64,000 nt of DNA, taken from NCBI GenBank assembly GCA_024305405.1, contig JAKNDB010000087.1:2294001-2358000 (forward strand). Direction: 5' to 3'. Origin of the DNA: Dirofilaria immitis. Taxonomy: Eukaryota > Nematoda > Chromadorea > Rhabditida > Onchocercidae. Position 1 is the stretch's first letter. Every line of letters starts with the position of its first letter. A program made the position numbers and the translations under genes. Positions 43,289 to 55,450 of the stretch are shown in pieces. The notes beneath the pieces are model-generated. The model was not told the DNA's origin, did not search any database, and worked only from the letters and a program-made list of their open reading frames with translations.

Positions 43289-46200
43289 TCATAGATAAAT
43301 TACCGATTGGTGTTGTTTTTTCGGACTGCTTGGAGAATTTTTGACAAGTGCATTTTGCTTGAGGGAATCAACAATTTTCTTGGGTGAATTTATTTCCTTG
43401 GCTGAATCCACAGCAATTGCGGTTACAGCATCAATATTTTTGGGCTACCATTTCTCGACGATTGCGCTCCTTGTTGATTAATCTGTTTGGCTATTTTTTC
43501 CAATTTTTTACTGCCTCAAAAAAAGAAAGCATTAAAAAATAGCAAAGAGCAAATATATAACATGTAAACAAGCCTATAAGCTATCATAGTTTACATTTTG
43601 CATTTTAAGATCCTTAGAGTGTAATTAAGTCAATTCAAAACTTACTTCTATCGATTTCTTTTTTAAGTAATTCTTCTTCCTCCTTGTTTTTATTTTTTTT
43701 TCGAAAATTTCAATTTCTACATATCTTATTTCTCAAAATTCTATTATCTAAGTTGGTAATTAAAAAAAAAAATTTGATGAAACAAAATTACAATGCTCAT
43801 TGTCCATCGAGATGATGGATTTTGATCCCAACAATGTCTTATTAGTGATGATATACCTTCAGGTGCTTGCGGTATTTCCATCCGTTTGCCAAGTAATACC
43901 TGAAATTAATTTATTCCAAACAATATCTAAAAATTATTTATTCCAAATAATACCGAAAATTATTTGTTAAGCATTTTTTATTCAATGATAAATTTATGTG
44001 ATAACCATTTTTTAACTTCTGTATTGGATAATCCCTTATAAGGTTCATCACCATCAGTAAACACTTCGCAAACCATTATGCTAAATGAGTAAACATCTGT
44101 TTTTAAACTATAAATAAATGTAGCAATCGTTTCTGGCGCTGTCCACTTGATCGGTACTTTCTTGCATGTTTTCATTTTATAAATTGTCCCCTCGCGTGAC
44201 ATTCCAAAATCACTTATTTTAGCCTGAAAATATATTCCCTTACTGAAAATAAATATCATATATATATATATATATTTCCTTCGATATAATCAATCGATAT
44301 AAAATAAATAATTGAATATATTAATTAAAATAAAATTTATTTGAAAAATTTTGATAGAAAAATTAAAAAAAAAGGTTAATTAATAATTTGAGAGAAAAAT
44401 AAAAAATTTTTAATAATTTGAAATGAAAATAAGAAATTAAAAGAATTGATATCAGACCACTTTATCTTTTGTATATAAAATATTTCGAGCAGCTATATCA
44501 CGATGAATACACTTTTTTAAATGTAAGTATTGTAAACCATATGCAGCACCGAGACACATTTTATCAATTTTTTCATCATCACTAACATTTCCTTTTCGTA
44601 ACTTTAGTTCATCCGAAAGACATCCTCCTTCAATCTATAAATTTTAAATTAATATATATTTTTTTCATTTCTTGTTTACTTTTTGAATTTTGAAACTTTA
44701 ATAGAAAAATTTTAATCTCTTCGTTTCATTAAATTAATAATAATAATTCATTTGTATTTATATAATTGTTTACCAATTCGATAACAATCATTAATGGTTC
44801 ACGATCTACCGCAACACCATAAATGCGAACAATATTATCGTGATCGTAACGACGCATTAAACGTGCTTCATGCATCATTTCTTTAATTTTCTCTTTTCGA
44901 AATGCCATTTGAGCTTCGGTAACCGTAAGTTTAGCCTAAATTTATAAATAAGAAAAAGTTTAAATTTTAAATTATATTTCTATTTAAAATTCGAAAATAT
45001 ATAACAAAGAAAAAAGAAAAAGTTTCAATTACTAACAATTTTTACAGCACATTTAGTTTTTTTCTTTTAATATTTACTTCACCGGATCGTACTTCACCAA
45101 ATGCACCTTGGCCAAGCATTTTATCAAGCGTAATATCATCATGACTAAATTCCCATGGTTGACGTTTAATTGCTTTGATCAATACACTCTTTTCCAACTG
45201 CATATTTTATCAATACTTTATATTCTTTTTTCTTTTTCAAATTTTTAGAAAATTTTGATTTAATTAATTGAACGAAAATTATAAAAATATATTTTCAACT
45301 TTTTAAAGCATAAATTTAACTTATCATTTTTATTGTTTTTACAACTTTTTTTCTTTGATATAAATTTCTTTTTCACTCAATTTGAGTTTTGGAAAAATTT
45401 ATTTTTATGATATATAAATAAAATTCTTTCAATTATTATTTTATCACATATCCTTTTAATTATCATCTTATCATTCAGATAAAATATTATTAGATTTTGA
45501 ATTTGTAATGAAAAAAAAAAACGATCATTTAAATGAGCAAACTACTTAATTTAATTAAAAATAATAATTGTTCTAATATAAATACGAAATATAATTATAT
45601 CAATTTTATTAAAATTATGCTAAAAATATATGAAAAATTGGAAACGATCGTTTATTATGCTATTAAAAATATACAAAAAAGTTGATAAAATTGATAATTA
45701 CTTTTTATAATATTCAATTTTACAAAATATATATCATTTACTGATAAAATTCTTAAAAATTTTAAATTAATTTCAAATGATCATTAAAATTTTTTCCACA
45801 TTTTCATTTTGTCTTCAAAAGAAGCCGTACTTCAGGATTAATTGGATCGCCTTTTTTACGTAATGTTCGATTAAGTCGAAGAATGACGTAAATTTGATTG
45901 CTTCAATCGCAATCCATACGATTTTTCCGTCCGGAAGCTTTTGCTTCTTAACTATTACATGTCGAACCTTTAAAGATTAAAATGATTATTGAATTCTTGA
46001 AATAAGATTTTTTAATATATTTTAATTTTATCAATTAATCAATATAAAATATATGTTTGTTGATAATATTCGTGATTTATAAACATTTTCAATGATTGGA
46101 TATGACATTTTCTTTTTTTTTTAACTGAAAACTATTGGTAGATGTAAACGGACTGATTGTGGTGATTGTTCCTTAGATACACGTACTGATATGATAACTT

Positions 46201-46607
46201 CACGTGGATCAGTTGGTCGTGGTTGTGATACACGTACAAGAAAATCTCCAACCTAATATTAAAATTATTATTTCTATCGTAATATAAATTGAATAGATGA
46301 AATAAAAAAAAAGTTAATTTATTAAGAGAAAAATTTTGCTTTTTCATTAGGATGTAGTAATTATTAGTAAAAGTTTGATTGAAATTTTATAATTAAAATT
46401 AATTAATTTAATGAATAATAAAGGTAAAATATTGCTTTTTATTATTTTGCGTGTATTCAATAATTCTAATTTCTTTTTAATTAATTAATCTTTATTATTG
46501 TAATTATTAATGAAGGAAACCCTGGTTAAAATTTCATTACAATCTTCGCGTGGTAATAAACCATGAAAATATTCTTCTTCCTCTAAACCTTTTGGTATAT
46601 CTTCCAT
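43289..46607 (-). CDS. Non-receptor tyrosine kinase, SH2 plus kinase domain (Fer/SPE-8-like nematode family)
   Basis: Cytoplasmic tyrosine kinase with an N-terminal SH2 domain. Exons on the minus strand: 46521-46607 (ATG), 46133-46252, about 45800-45967, 45037-45197, 44774-44935, 44458-44634, 44006-44223, about 43795-43899, 43646 to about 43730, 43289-43510. SH2: [11 protein letters not shown], then [10 protein letters not shown] with the phosphotyrosine-binding Arg, then [11 protein letters not shown] and [10 protein letters not shown]. Kinase: glycine loop GQGAFGEV, lysine in CAVKI, helix [21 protein letters not shown], catalytic loop [11 protein letters not shown] in [18 protein letters not shown], and [13 protein letters not shown] near the end. 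A Lys/Glu/Gln-rich tail follows. Four places are one base out of frame at T-runs on the plus strand (about 43437-43441, 44008-44013, 45057-45063, 45852-45857), each cured by one more base. All catalytic motifs are intact, which argues against a pseudogene. Confidence 0.9.
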
Positions 46608-48296
46608 CGTACTTTTCTTACTTCCTCTCTCTAAAATTTATAAATTTTGAAACAATCTAATTAATAAATTTAAATTATCATTTATGCTAATCAAAGAAGA
46701 ATTTATAGTATTCTTATCAAATAAGAGATAGACTTGTATTGTTTATCAAATTGTGATAACCATTTATTTATTCGTTTCCAAAATTTACCTAGTGCAGATA
46801 ATTAATAAATTTAAATATAATAATCATAAGAAGTTAAACAAAAATGAAGTTTTATTTGTCACAGTGATAAGTGTGATATACTTATGAGTAGTGATAAAGT
46901 GAAATCTTTTTAGCATCAAGTTAATATTAAATTTGAAATTGCTTTCATAAAAATTTTGCAAAAAAAAAAAACGACAATACACAAAATGGAAACATTGTAA
47001 TGTTAAATTTATATATGATATAAATCAATCCAACCTGAATGACTTTTCTTTGAAGATTTCAAAGCCATAAACTTTTAAAATTAATTGCAAGCAACCAAGC
47101 GACTACTTTGAGCAAACTATGAATAATAAAAATTCCAATACTGCAAAGTATTTTAAGAGAAAAAGCTGAGATTTTTAGATTTTAAAATTTTAGAAGTAAA
47201 CATATTATTCAAAATTTTGTATTTGAAATGAATTATTTTGCAATTTTAATAACTTCCGCAAAGAAATTTTCAATAAAATAAACAATTTATGGCTTCTGAA
47301 TCGAAAAGAAAAAATTTTGAGAAATTTTCTAATTTCAATTCTTTTATTTGATAAGACATAATTGAAACATTTTGAAATTTATGTCAATCGCAAATAGTTA
47401 AAAATTATTTCTTTTACTTCCATTTTTTTGTTTTCCATTTAAAAAAAATTTATTAAAATTTTATTTAGCTACTTTTATCAACAAATTAAATCAATTCTGA
47501 ATTTTCAAATTAATTTTAATTAATTTTTAAAATTTAATTATTATTTTGCTACATTGCATATGCATTAATATATTTGCAATGAATCGATAATTTATATAAT
47601 TATTAAATAAATTTTATCAATATTAACTAAAGATCGTTATATCAATTAATTTTAAAATCATTTCATTATTTTTTGCTGCTACTTTTAAATGCTAACGTTT
47701 TCATTAGGAAAATTTTAGTTTGAAGAAATTTCCATGGAAATAATTTTTGTACTGACATGATAATAACCATTAGTTACAAAAGTTTGAATTTTTTTCGATT
47801 ATTTTTTTCTCTGATAAAATCAATTTTTGATATGCTGTAATTTCTGAAATGATAAACGAAGTTTGTAAAAAATTGTACCTTCGATATGTTTGAAAATATG
47901 AGAAAAATTTCAGACGGAATCGCATCTTTTATACATTTTAAATTCTCGAAAATGTGAAAGAAATATTTAAAGAAATGAAACGAACTAAGTTGTGAATTCA
48001 GGCTATGGAAAATATTCAAATTTAAATCGTTTAAAATTAGCCTTTTTTTTGTTATATTACTTGTGGAAAGATTTGAGGATGTTAAAATGCAATAGTTTAT
48101 GCTTTTGAATTAAGACATCATTATAATTCATTCATATATTCAAATTTCCATGCTGATAATAGTTGATAATATTATCGGTGAAATTATTGATCAAATTTCA
48201 TCAATCAGCATTTTGCCGTCTAATCTACAACAAATAGATAAATAGATGATCTATTTTCTATTCGAAATTCCAAAGTTTTAAGCTTCCGTTTTCAAT
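46608..48296. other. Intergenic between kinase and GPCR genes
   Basis: 1.7 kb between two genes on the same strand. An acceptor-like TTTTAG about 16-20 bases upstream of the kinase ATG may be a spliced-leader site. Short open frames such as the one at 47774-48019 are AT-rich and have no recognisable domain. Confidence 0.55.
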
Positions 48297-51258
48297 CTAG
48301 TTTGTCATTTCACTTCTATTATTCTTCTCAATTTTGCAAAATGATGTTTCTTGTTCTTGGCAATTCCTCCTATCATTTTTGTTTTTATTCCCACTGATTC
48401 CGATATTATTTCGCCAATCATCAATCAAATGTCGAATTTCCGGAATTCTGCAAAATGAGAAAAAATTTTCCAACATTTAATTAATAATAATTTCAAAGAA
48501 ATAAAGGAACACAATAAATGATTATCAATAATTTGTTAAACAAATGAGTAATTGAATAAATTTAATATAAACAATTTTCAAATATAATTATTTTTTTTCA
48601 TAATTTCTTCATTTTTCATTTTGTTATTATTTACAAAAAAAAGAAAATAAAAATTTGGAAAATCTTTTAAATTTGCAATAATTTTTTTTTAAAATTTATC
48701 AAAATATACTAATAGAAGCTCAATCCATAGTTTAATTAATTTAAAAAAAATTATTAATTAACAAAAATCCAATTCATAGCTTATTATAATAAATTTTTGG
48801 AAAAGTAAATAAATAAAATTAGAAAAATATTATATAAATGATTAGAATAGGGAATATTAGTCAATTTATTCATAATACGAATGAATTAATCATAAATACT
48901 GAATTTATCAGCTTATCAAATAAATGATAAATGAAATTAGAAAAGTAGCATACCTTGTAGCATAAATGATCGGATTAGTAATTGATTTAATCATGATAAG
49001 AATTAATGTTGTTAATGCAAATATATTCAACCAAATACTTTCAATACGATAAAGTGGCATATCTTGTGCGGTAAATATGTAAAGTAATGATGCCGGTAAC
49101 CAACCGATAACAAATGTTCCAAAGATAAGACCCGATGCTACAACAATACGATGTTTACGTATTGTTGTCGTAGATTTTGCAAAAGTCTAAACAACAAAAA
49201 TTTCAAATTTTTTTAATAATAATTTTTGATTAATTTTTAATTTAAATTTGAAATTCACAAAAATTAGCAAAATTATTTATAATTAAAAATTTAATTAATT
49301 CATTTATAATAAAAAAATTTCGCATAAAATTTTATCGTTTATTTGAAAAAGTAAACAAACAAACAAACATTTTTATTTATAAAAATATAAAAAATTTTAA
49401 ATTAGAAATAATGAAAATAAAAACAAAACTTTTATAATATTTTGCCATTTTTAATTTTCTTTTAATTAAAATTATTTTTCCATTTATCAAAATGATGCTA
49501 TCTTCGAGAATTTAAATTTGAATAAAATAAAAATACAAATTACGTCAAGCAATTATTTCATTTTTACATTATATACTTAAAAACTGATAAACGAAAAGTT
49601 TAATCTGATTAGCAAAATTTTTGAATGATAAAATTAAGTTTAACAAACATTATTTAATTTTTTCAACAATTTCCAATACATCAGTCCAGTGCATGACATA
49701 AGTGCAATAATCAGAATTGAAATTATCATTCGAAAATAAAGTTTGTCATAGAAGTCAACCACTAAACAATTTTCAATCTGATATCCTTGATTTGGCCAAG
49801 CCGAAAAGTACAATAGAAGAATTGACGGTGGCAAAAACCAAATCAGAATGACTATTAACGAGGTTCTACGTCGATTTAATAATTTATTGTGATCAAATGG
49901 ATGTGTGATAGATAACAAATGATAAACTGCCAATGTTGATAAGTGAAGAAGGCCAGTTAATAATCCACCTGTTCGAAATGCCTGACGAAATAAATTTATT
50001 TGCAAATAACAATCCTCGAAGTAATACAAAAATTTTTTAACCGTTGATTAATTTAGCATTGAATTTTAGTTTCTTTTTTCATTATCTCTATTGTTTGTTT
50101 TTATTTTGAAAGTTCTAATTTCACATACAATTTCCCATCTTATCATTTATATCGCCTTTAGAGAAATGATTGGAAAATTACAAAATTGAATTTTAACTAA
50201 ATTTTAAAAATATCTTATAATTGAAAAAGGTAAAGAATTAAAAGAAAGAATTTTTATTTAATTAATATTTTTAATTTTCTATATTTTTTCAAAATCATTC
50301 ATTCATTTATGATTTACTTAAATGTTATGAAAAAATTTCGATTCCAATAATATAGTTATAATGATGTAATTGATTGTAATTAATCATGATTATGAAATTG
50401 TTTATTTTTTCAAGCAGATTAATTCTATTAATAATTCTAATTAAAAATTTTTTATCTTTTTTGAATGAATAAATTGACTAAGAAGATGACAACGGAAGAT
50501 TCTCGAAAAGATTAATGCTGAATTTTCTTCCGCATATAGCTGCGCAATTGTGATTAAAGGTAAAATTAATTCTGATATATATTTTATTATTAATAAGTCT
50601 GAATAAATAAAATTGCCTCTCATAAAGCATTCGGTATTTTAATTTTATTGTTTTATTTTAATTCCTTTTATATTGCAAATTAAATTATGCTTGAATGATA
50701 TGATATCATAAAATGATTCATTTATTCTTTACCGAATGGATAATTCATTACTTATTTAGTTTGCATCAGTCGGATAAAATTAATTTTCAAATTAATTAGT
50801 ATAATATAAACAAATAGAACTTAATATATATATATTATAATTTAATATGAAGAAAAAGTGTGTGAAAAATTCTCACCGAACATATTTGTTAGCAAATAAT
50901 TAGCATAAAATTTTGAATTTAATTATTTGATTTCAAATAAATTTTCATGTACAAATATTTTAATAAAACAATGAAATTTAATTTACCTCTAAGGTAAGTG
51001 AAAAACATATGGATGTATAATTTATACCCAATACAACAGGCATATATGAATTGCGGAATAATGATGCAACAACAACGATAGATGTCCAAATATCGGATAC
51101 AGCCAAGGAAAATGTCAATTCCAAAGCTCCACTTCGATTTTTAATTTTTATTCGAGCCAGCAAAACTAACAGATTAAAAAAGCGGCCAATATACATAATG
51201 CAAAAATGATTGGTATGCAAATCGTATATAATGCTATTTGTTGTACAGCCCAACTCAT
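48297..51258 (-). CDS. Rhodopsin-like GPCR lacking a DRY motif
   Basis: Seven-transmembrane receptor of the plasma membrane; ligand unknown. Exons on the minus strand: 50987-51258 (ATG), 49649-49981, 48954-49186, 48297-48447 (TAG), about 330 residues. Helix 1 is LYTICIPIIFALCILAAF followed by NLLVLLARIKIKNRSG, but these two halves are joined only if one more T is present in the run at 51176-51181 (A-run on the plus strand). Helix 2 has LAVSD. Helix 3 starts with a Cys (SICFSL) and ends LSTLAVYHLLSITHP, so AVY stands where DRY would be. A Cys in extracellular loop 2 (IENCLVVDF) can pair with it. Helix 6 contains GWLPAS, with the usual Cys missing, and helix 7 contains the NPxxY motif as NPIIY. 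The C-terminal tail is short, polar and Asn/Lys-rich. The subfamily was not recognised. Confidence 0.85.
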
Positions 51259-51489
51259 TACTGAAATTCAAGAATATGCAAGAAATCGAAATATTTAAAC
51301 ACTAAAAATAATGTCTATTATTATGGTGTAAACAAATAAACAAACAAAAAGAAAAAATCAATATATTATGCTATTCCTAATATTATACACATAATATATA
51401 TATATATATTGTTATTTAAGTATAATTATATATATACATATTTTGTAGAACTTTGAAAAATTTCCGTCCATTAATGGTTAGAATGTCAT

Positions 51490-51705
51490 TGTTATTTAAT
51501 TAATTATAAAATTAGTTAAAAAATTTAATTTATGTTCTAATACTAATACAAATATTAAATTATATTTAAATTGTTATTTAATTAATTATAAAATTAATTA
51601 AAAAATTTAATTTATATTCTAGTTATTTAATTAATTATAAAATTAATTAAAGAATTTAATTTGTATTCTAATACTAATGGAAATATTAAATTATATTTAA
51701 ACAAA
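51490..51705. repeat. Imperfect tandem repeat of TTATTTAATTAATTATAAAA units
   Basis: The block TTATTTAATTAATTATAAAA followed by TTAATTAAAAAATTTAATTT occurs three times at about 51492, 51573 and 51622, with an ATACTAATxxAAATATTAAA tail after the first and third. Confidence 0.8.
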
Positions 51706-52513
51706 ATTTGCAACAAACAAAAAATATTTTCTTCCAAAATATATTTTCTAAAAAAGTTTTGAAAAAAATAATTTTTCTTTAAAAATTTTATGAGAAAAAG
51801 TTTTCTTTTAAAGTTAATGAGTTATATGTAATATAAAATATTTATATATTACTAAATAATCGTATTGAAATTTCTGTCTTTTTGATTATCAGTTATTATC
51901 ATCATTGTTGTCAAAACTTTCCTTATTGATCATTGTTGTCAAAACTTTTCTTATTGTATAAAATCTAAAAAATACAATAAATTCTTTTTCTAATTTATAT
52001 TACAATAGCAATACATTTAGTTCATATTTATAATTAAATGAAATAAGAAAAAAGAAAAGAAAATAGGAAATGAAAGGACGAAATTTTAATAAATTTATGA
52101 TTAAACAATTTTATAGAGGAAAAGACATTAGGCAAAAGAGTAAACGAAAAGAGAGAAGGAAAGAGGGAGAGAGTTTTTTCTCGAGAAGCATTATATTCCG
52201 TGCTTAAAAAAAAAGAAAATAAAATAAAAGAAAAAGGAAAACAAAAATAGGAAATAATTAAGCTGATATTTGTTACGATACAATTTCAATAATCTATCCC
52301 ATTAGATTATTTACGAGATATGCTAACTTATGATATAATTAAAATATTCAATTCATTTTTTATTTTCTTTTTTCTTTTCTCTCTCTTTTATTATTTCTCT
52401 TTTCATTTAAAAATATGCAGAAAAATAAAACTTTTGATTTATAATAAGGCTTATTTTAATAGAGACTAGATGTAGTAAGCAAATTTTTCATATTTTGCTG
52501 CATTATTTATGAA

Positions 52514-52830
52514 TAAATATTTCATAATATAAATGATAAAATGATAATATATATATATTATAAATATTTCATATTATGAACAATGATAAAGTGATAATAT
52601 ATATATATATATATATTATAAATATTTCATATTATGAACAATTATAAATGATAAAGTGATAATAAATATATATATATAGTATAAATATTTCATATTATGA
52701 ACAATTATAAATGATAAAGTGATAATAAATATATATATATAGTATAAATATTTCATATTATGAACAATTATAAATGATAAAGTGATAATATATATATATA
52801 TTATAAATATTTCATATTATGAACAATTTT
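52514..52830. repeat. Tandem repeat, 58-63 bp unit, about 5.5 copies
   Basis: TAAATATTTCATATTATGAA starts units at 52561, 52619, 52682, 52744 and 52804, with a degenerate copy at 52514. Each contains AAATGATAAAGTGATAATA and then a TA dinucleotide tract whose length varies and explains the changing period. Confidence 0.93.
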
Positions 52831-54211
52831 GAATTCATAAAATAAAAATTATAAAAATTATGCTTTATTTTAAAATAGAAATCAAGAATGGATTACAATA
52901 AAATTATTATTAATTAATGCAATAGATATAGGATAGATATTTTATGTAAAATATATTGATGTAATTATTATCTAATTGATTTAAGAGATAATCAGAAGTT
53001 GTATGAAAGTTTTAATCAATAAAATCTTAATATACTAGTATTATTATATATGAACATTAAATTTTTCAACTAAATTTTAAATCAATAAAATGCCAACTTT
53101 ATTATGACTTAGGCTATCATATCATGTTTACGTATCAGAATGTTCATACATTTAGCAAAAATATTATTTGTTAAAATCAACGACTGATAAATCATCATCA
53201 TTTTTTAAAAAATTTTGACATATTTACTTACTTTTCTTTTCGCTTCTTTTATCATTACTCTTCTACTGTTAGTTATCATAGAATCTCATTTTCAATTATT
53301 GTTATTACTTTTCATTATCAGACGTGTTATTTTTAAAGGATTTAATTATGCAATTTGTAAATGATAAGTCAGGAAACTCCTTTATCATTTATCACAAAAT
53401 GACATTTTCAGCTATTGTTATCACTTTTAATTTTATTATCACAGACGTACGAAAGAAATAATTATATAATTTGCAAAGAATAATAATCACAGCAATTAAA
53501 ATTAAAAACGAAACTTAAAACCTTGAAAAGAGAGAATGTAAACTTTGTTCTCGAATTAACAATTTAAGAAAAAAAGTCGTCGAGAAAAAAATATTTATGC
53601 TTAGAAAAGCAAAAAAGACATAAATCTTATTGGTTAAAATAAATGCTTAAATAATCTGTTAATGTGCTATTAAAATTGTATGTGTTTAGCAATAAAAAGT
53701 AGCAAAAACCATTTATCATTAATGAATGATAATCAATTAAAAAATGATAAAATATTGATTCATTTCAATATCAAAATATAAAATGATATATCGATTAATC
53801 AGTTTTGATTAAAGACAAAAAAAAGAAAAGAAATGATAATAATTATTAGCTAGGATAATCAAGCTTTTTAGATATCATTTTTAAATAATTTACAATGATA
53901 GAATGAAATAAAAAGAGAGAGGGAGAGAGAGGAAAAGAGGGAGAGAGAGAAAAAAGTGATAGATAATTTTATTGAAACGGAAAGTCAAATAATGAAGAAA
54001 TGAAGAAAATTAATTAATAGAATTTTATTGATAAAAGATTAATAATCTAATTTTTAATTGAGTTAATCTAACTTTAATCCAAAGAAGATGATAAATGATA
54101 TCCTTAATACTTGGCATTAAATTACATAAAAACTCTTTCTCTTTAAAATTTAAAAATATGGATTAAATGCAAGTTGCTAACTTATAAGCAGGCTATAACT
54201 ATCAAAATAAT

Positions 54212-54269
54212 ACTTCAGGCATGGCCAAATAATCATTTAAGTAATCATTTATTTGGCCATGCTTGAAGT
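54212..54269. repeat. Hairpin with 21-bp arms, possible pre-miRNA
   Basis: The left arm 54212-54232 (ACTTCAGGCATGGCCAAATA plus A) pairs with 54249-54269 (TTATTTGGCCATGCTTGAAG plus T) except for one mismatch. The loop is 16 bases. Weaker pairing continues outside the arms (ATAATA against TATTAT). It is more GC-rich than its surroundings. Nothing shows that it is transcribed. Confidence 0.8.
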
Positions 54270-55153
54270 GTATATTATCGCTGTTTATTTTTATTTCAAA
54301 TCAAATAATGAAAAGTAGTTAAAAGAAATTGAGCTTTGAAAATTGGTATGTTTTCTAAATATTGTTAATTCTAAAATATAATGATTACAATAAAATAAAC
54401 AATTAGTATATTAAAAGGGTCAAAGGTGACAAAATGATAAAGATTAAAAATAATGTTAATGGCAAAGATGAAATACATCAGCACTTCTGCATTTTTAGAT
54501 ATGAATAGATCATTTTAAATAATATAATTTACAGCCTATTGACTAAAAGTATTGTTGAATAGACTAATATTTTCAGGCTAATATTATCTTAATTAAGTTT
54601 TAATTAGAGACCATTATAGTAATATTGCGCATTTGAAGTTTTACATATGCAAATAAAAGATCAAATTTACATAACAATGATAGCATTATTAATACCTTAT
54701 TTTATTCTTTTTATAAAGTTCATTTATTGATGATAAACTTTCAAATTGAAAACAAATAATTCGAATTTAATGAGCGAGAATGAACGCGTAAAAAGAATAT
54801 AACATAATAATCATGATAAAACGATGAAACATTATAATCATGATAAAAGAGTGCATGACAATAATGGCAAGATATTTAGTCGTAATAATTATAATAAATA
54901 AATAAATTGCCATATGTCACCACATAAAGAAAACTTTTTGATTATATATTAACAGCATATGAAGCCGGTTTTTTTCTTGATATTATCATTAATATTTGCA
55001 TCATAGGATGACTGATAAAGATCAATCGTTCATCGTTGGAATGATCGACTAAGATCGATTGATAAGCAAAATATAAATGATATATCACAAAATATTCATA
55101 TGAAGAAAAATCAATTCTTAAATGATATGATAAAATCACTTATATAAGTATCG

Positions 55154-55450
55154 GTATAATCAATGCAATGGAAATAATTACGCAATTACGTGAATGATAA
55201 AAATTAATTCCTTTCATGTTAATTAACTGTAAATGTATTCAATGTAAACGAATGAATAATTTACGTCGATGTATTTATGATGATTTTAAAATAATAAATA
55301 ATAATAACGATAGGATAAAATTTTCTATTTATCCAAACAGCTGTATAATCAATACGATGAAAATATTACACAGTCTTGGCAAATAATAGAAATTTAATTC
55401 CCATTCACGTCAATCAACCGTAAATGCTTTTATATAATTACGTGAAATAA
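55154..55450. repeat. Diverged two-copy duplication, period about 189 bp
   Basis: GTATAATCAAT occurs at 55154 and 55343, each followed at similar distances by AATTAATTCC / AATTTAATTCCC, a CTGTAAATG / CCGTAAATG block and an AATTTACGTCGA / ATTTACTCGACG block. Strongly diverged. Confidence 0.5.

Noticed and set aside
43289..46607. Calling the SH2-kinase a pseudogene because of four frame breaks
   Set aside because: Every catalytic and SH2 motif is intact and all four breaks are one-base losses at T-runs, as in other genes of the window.
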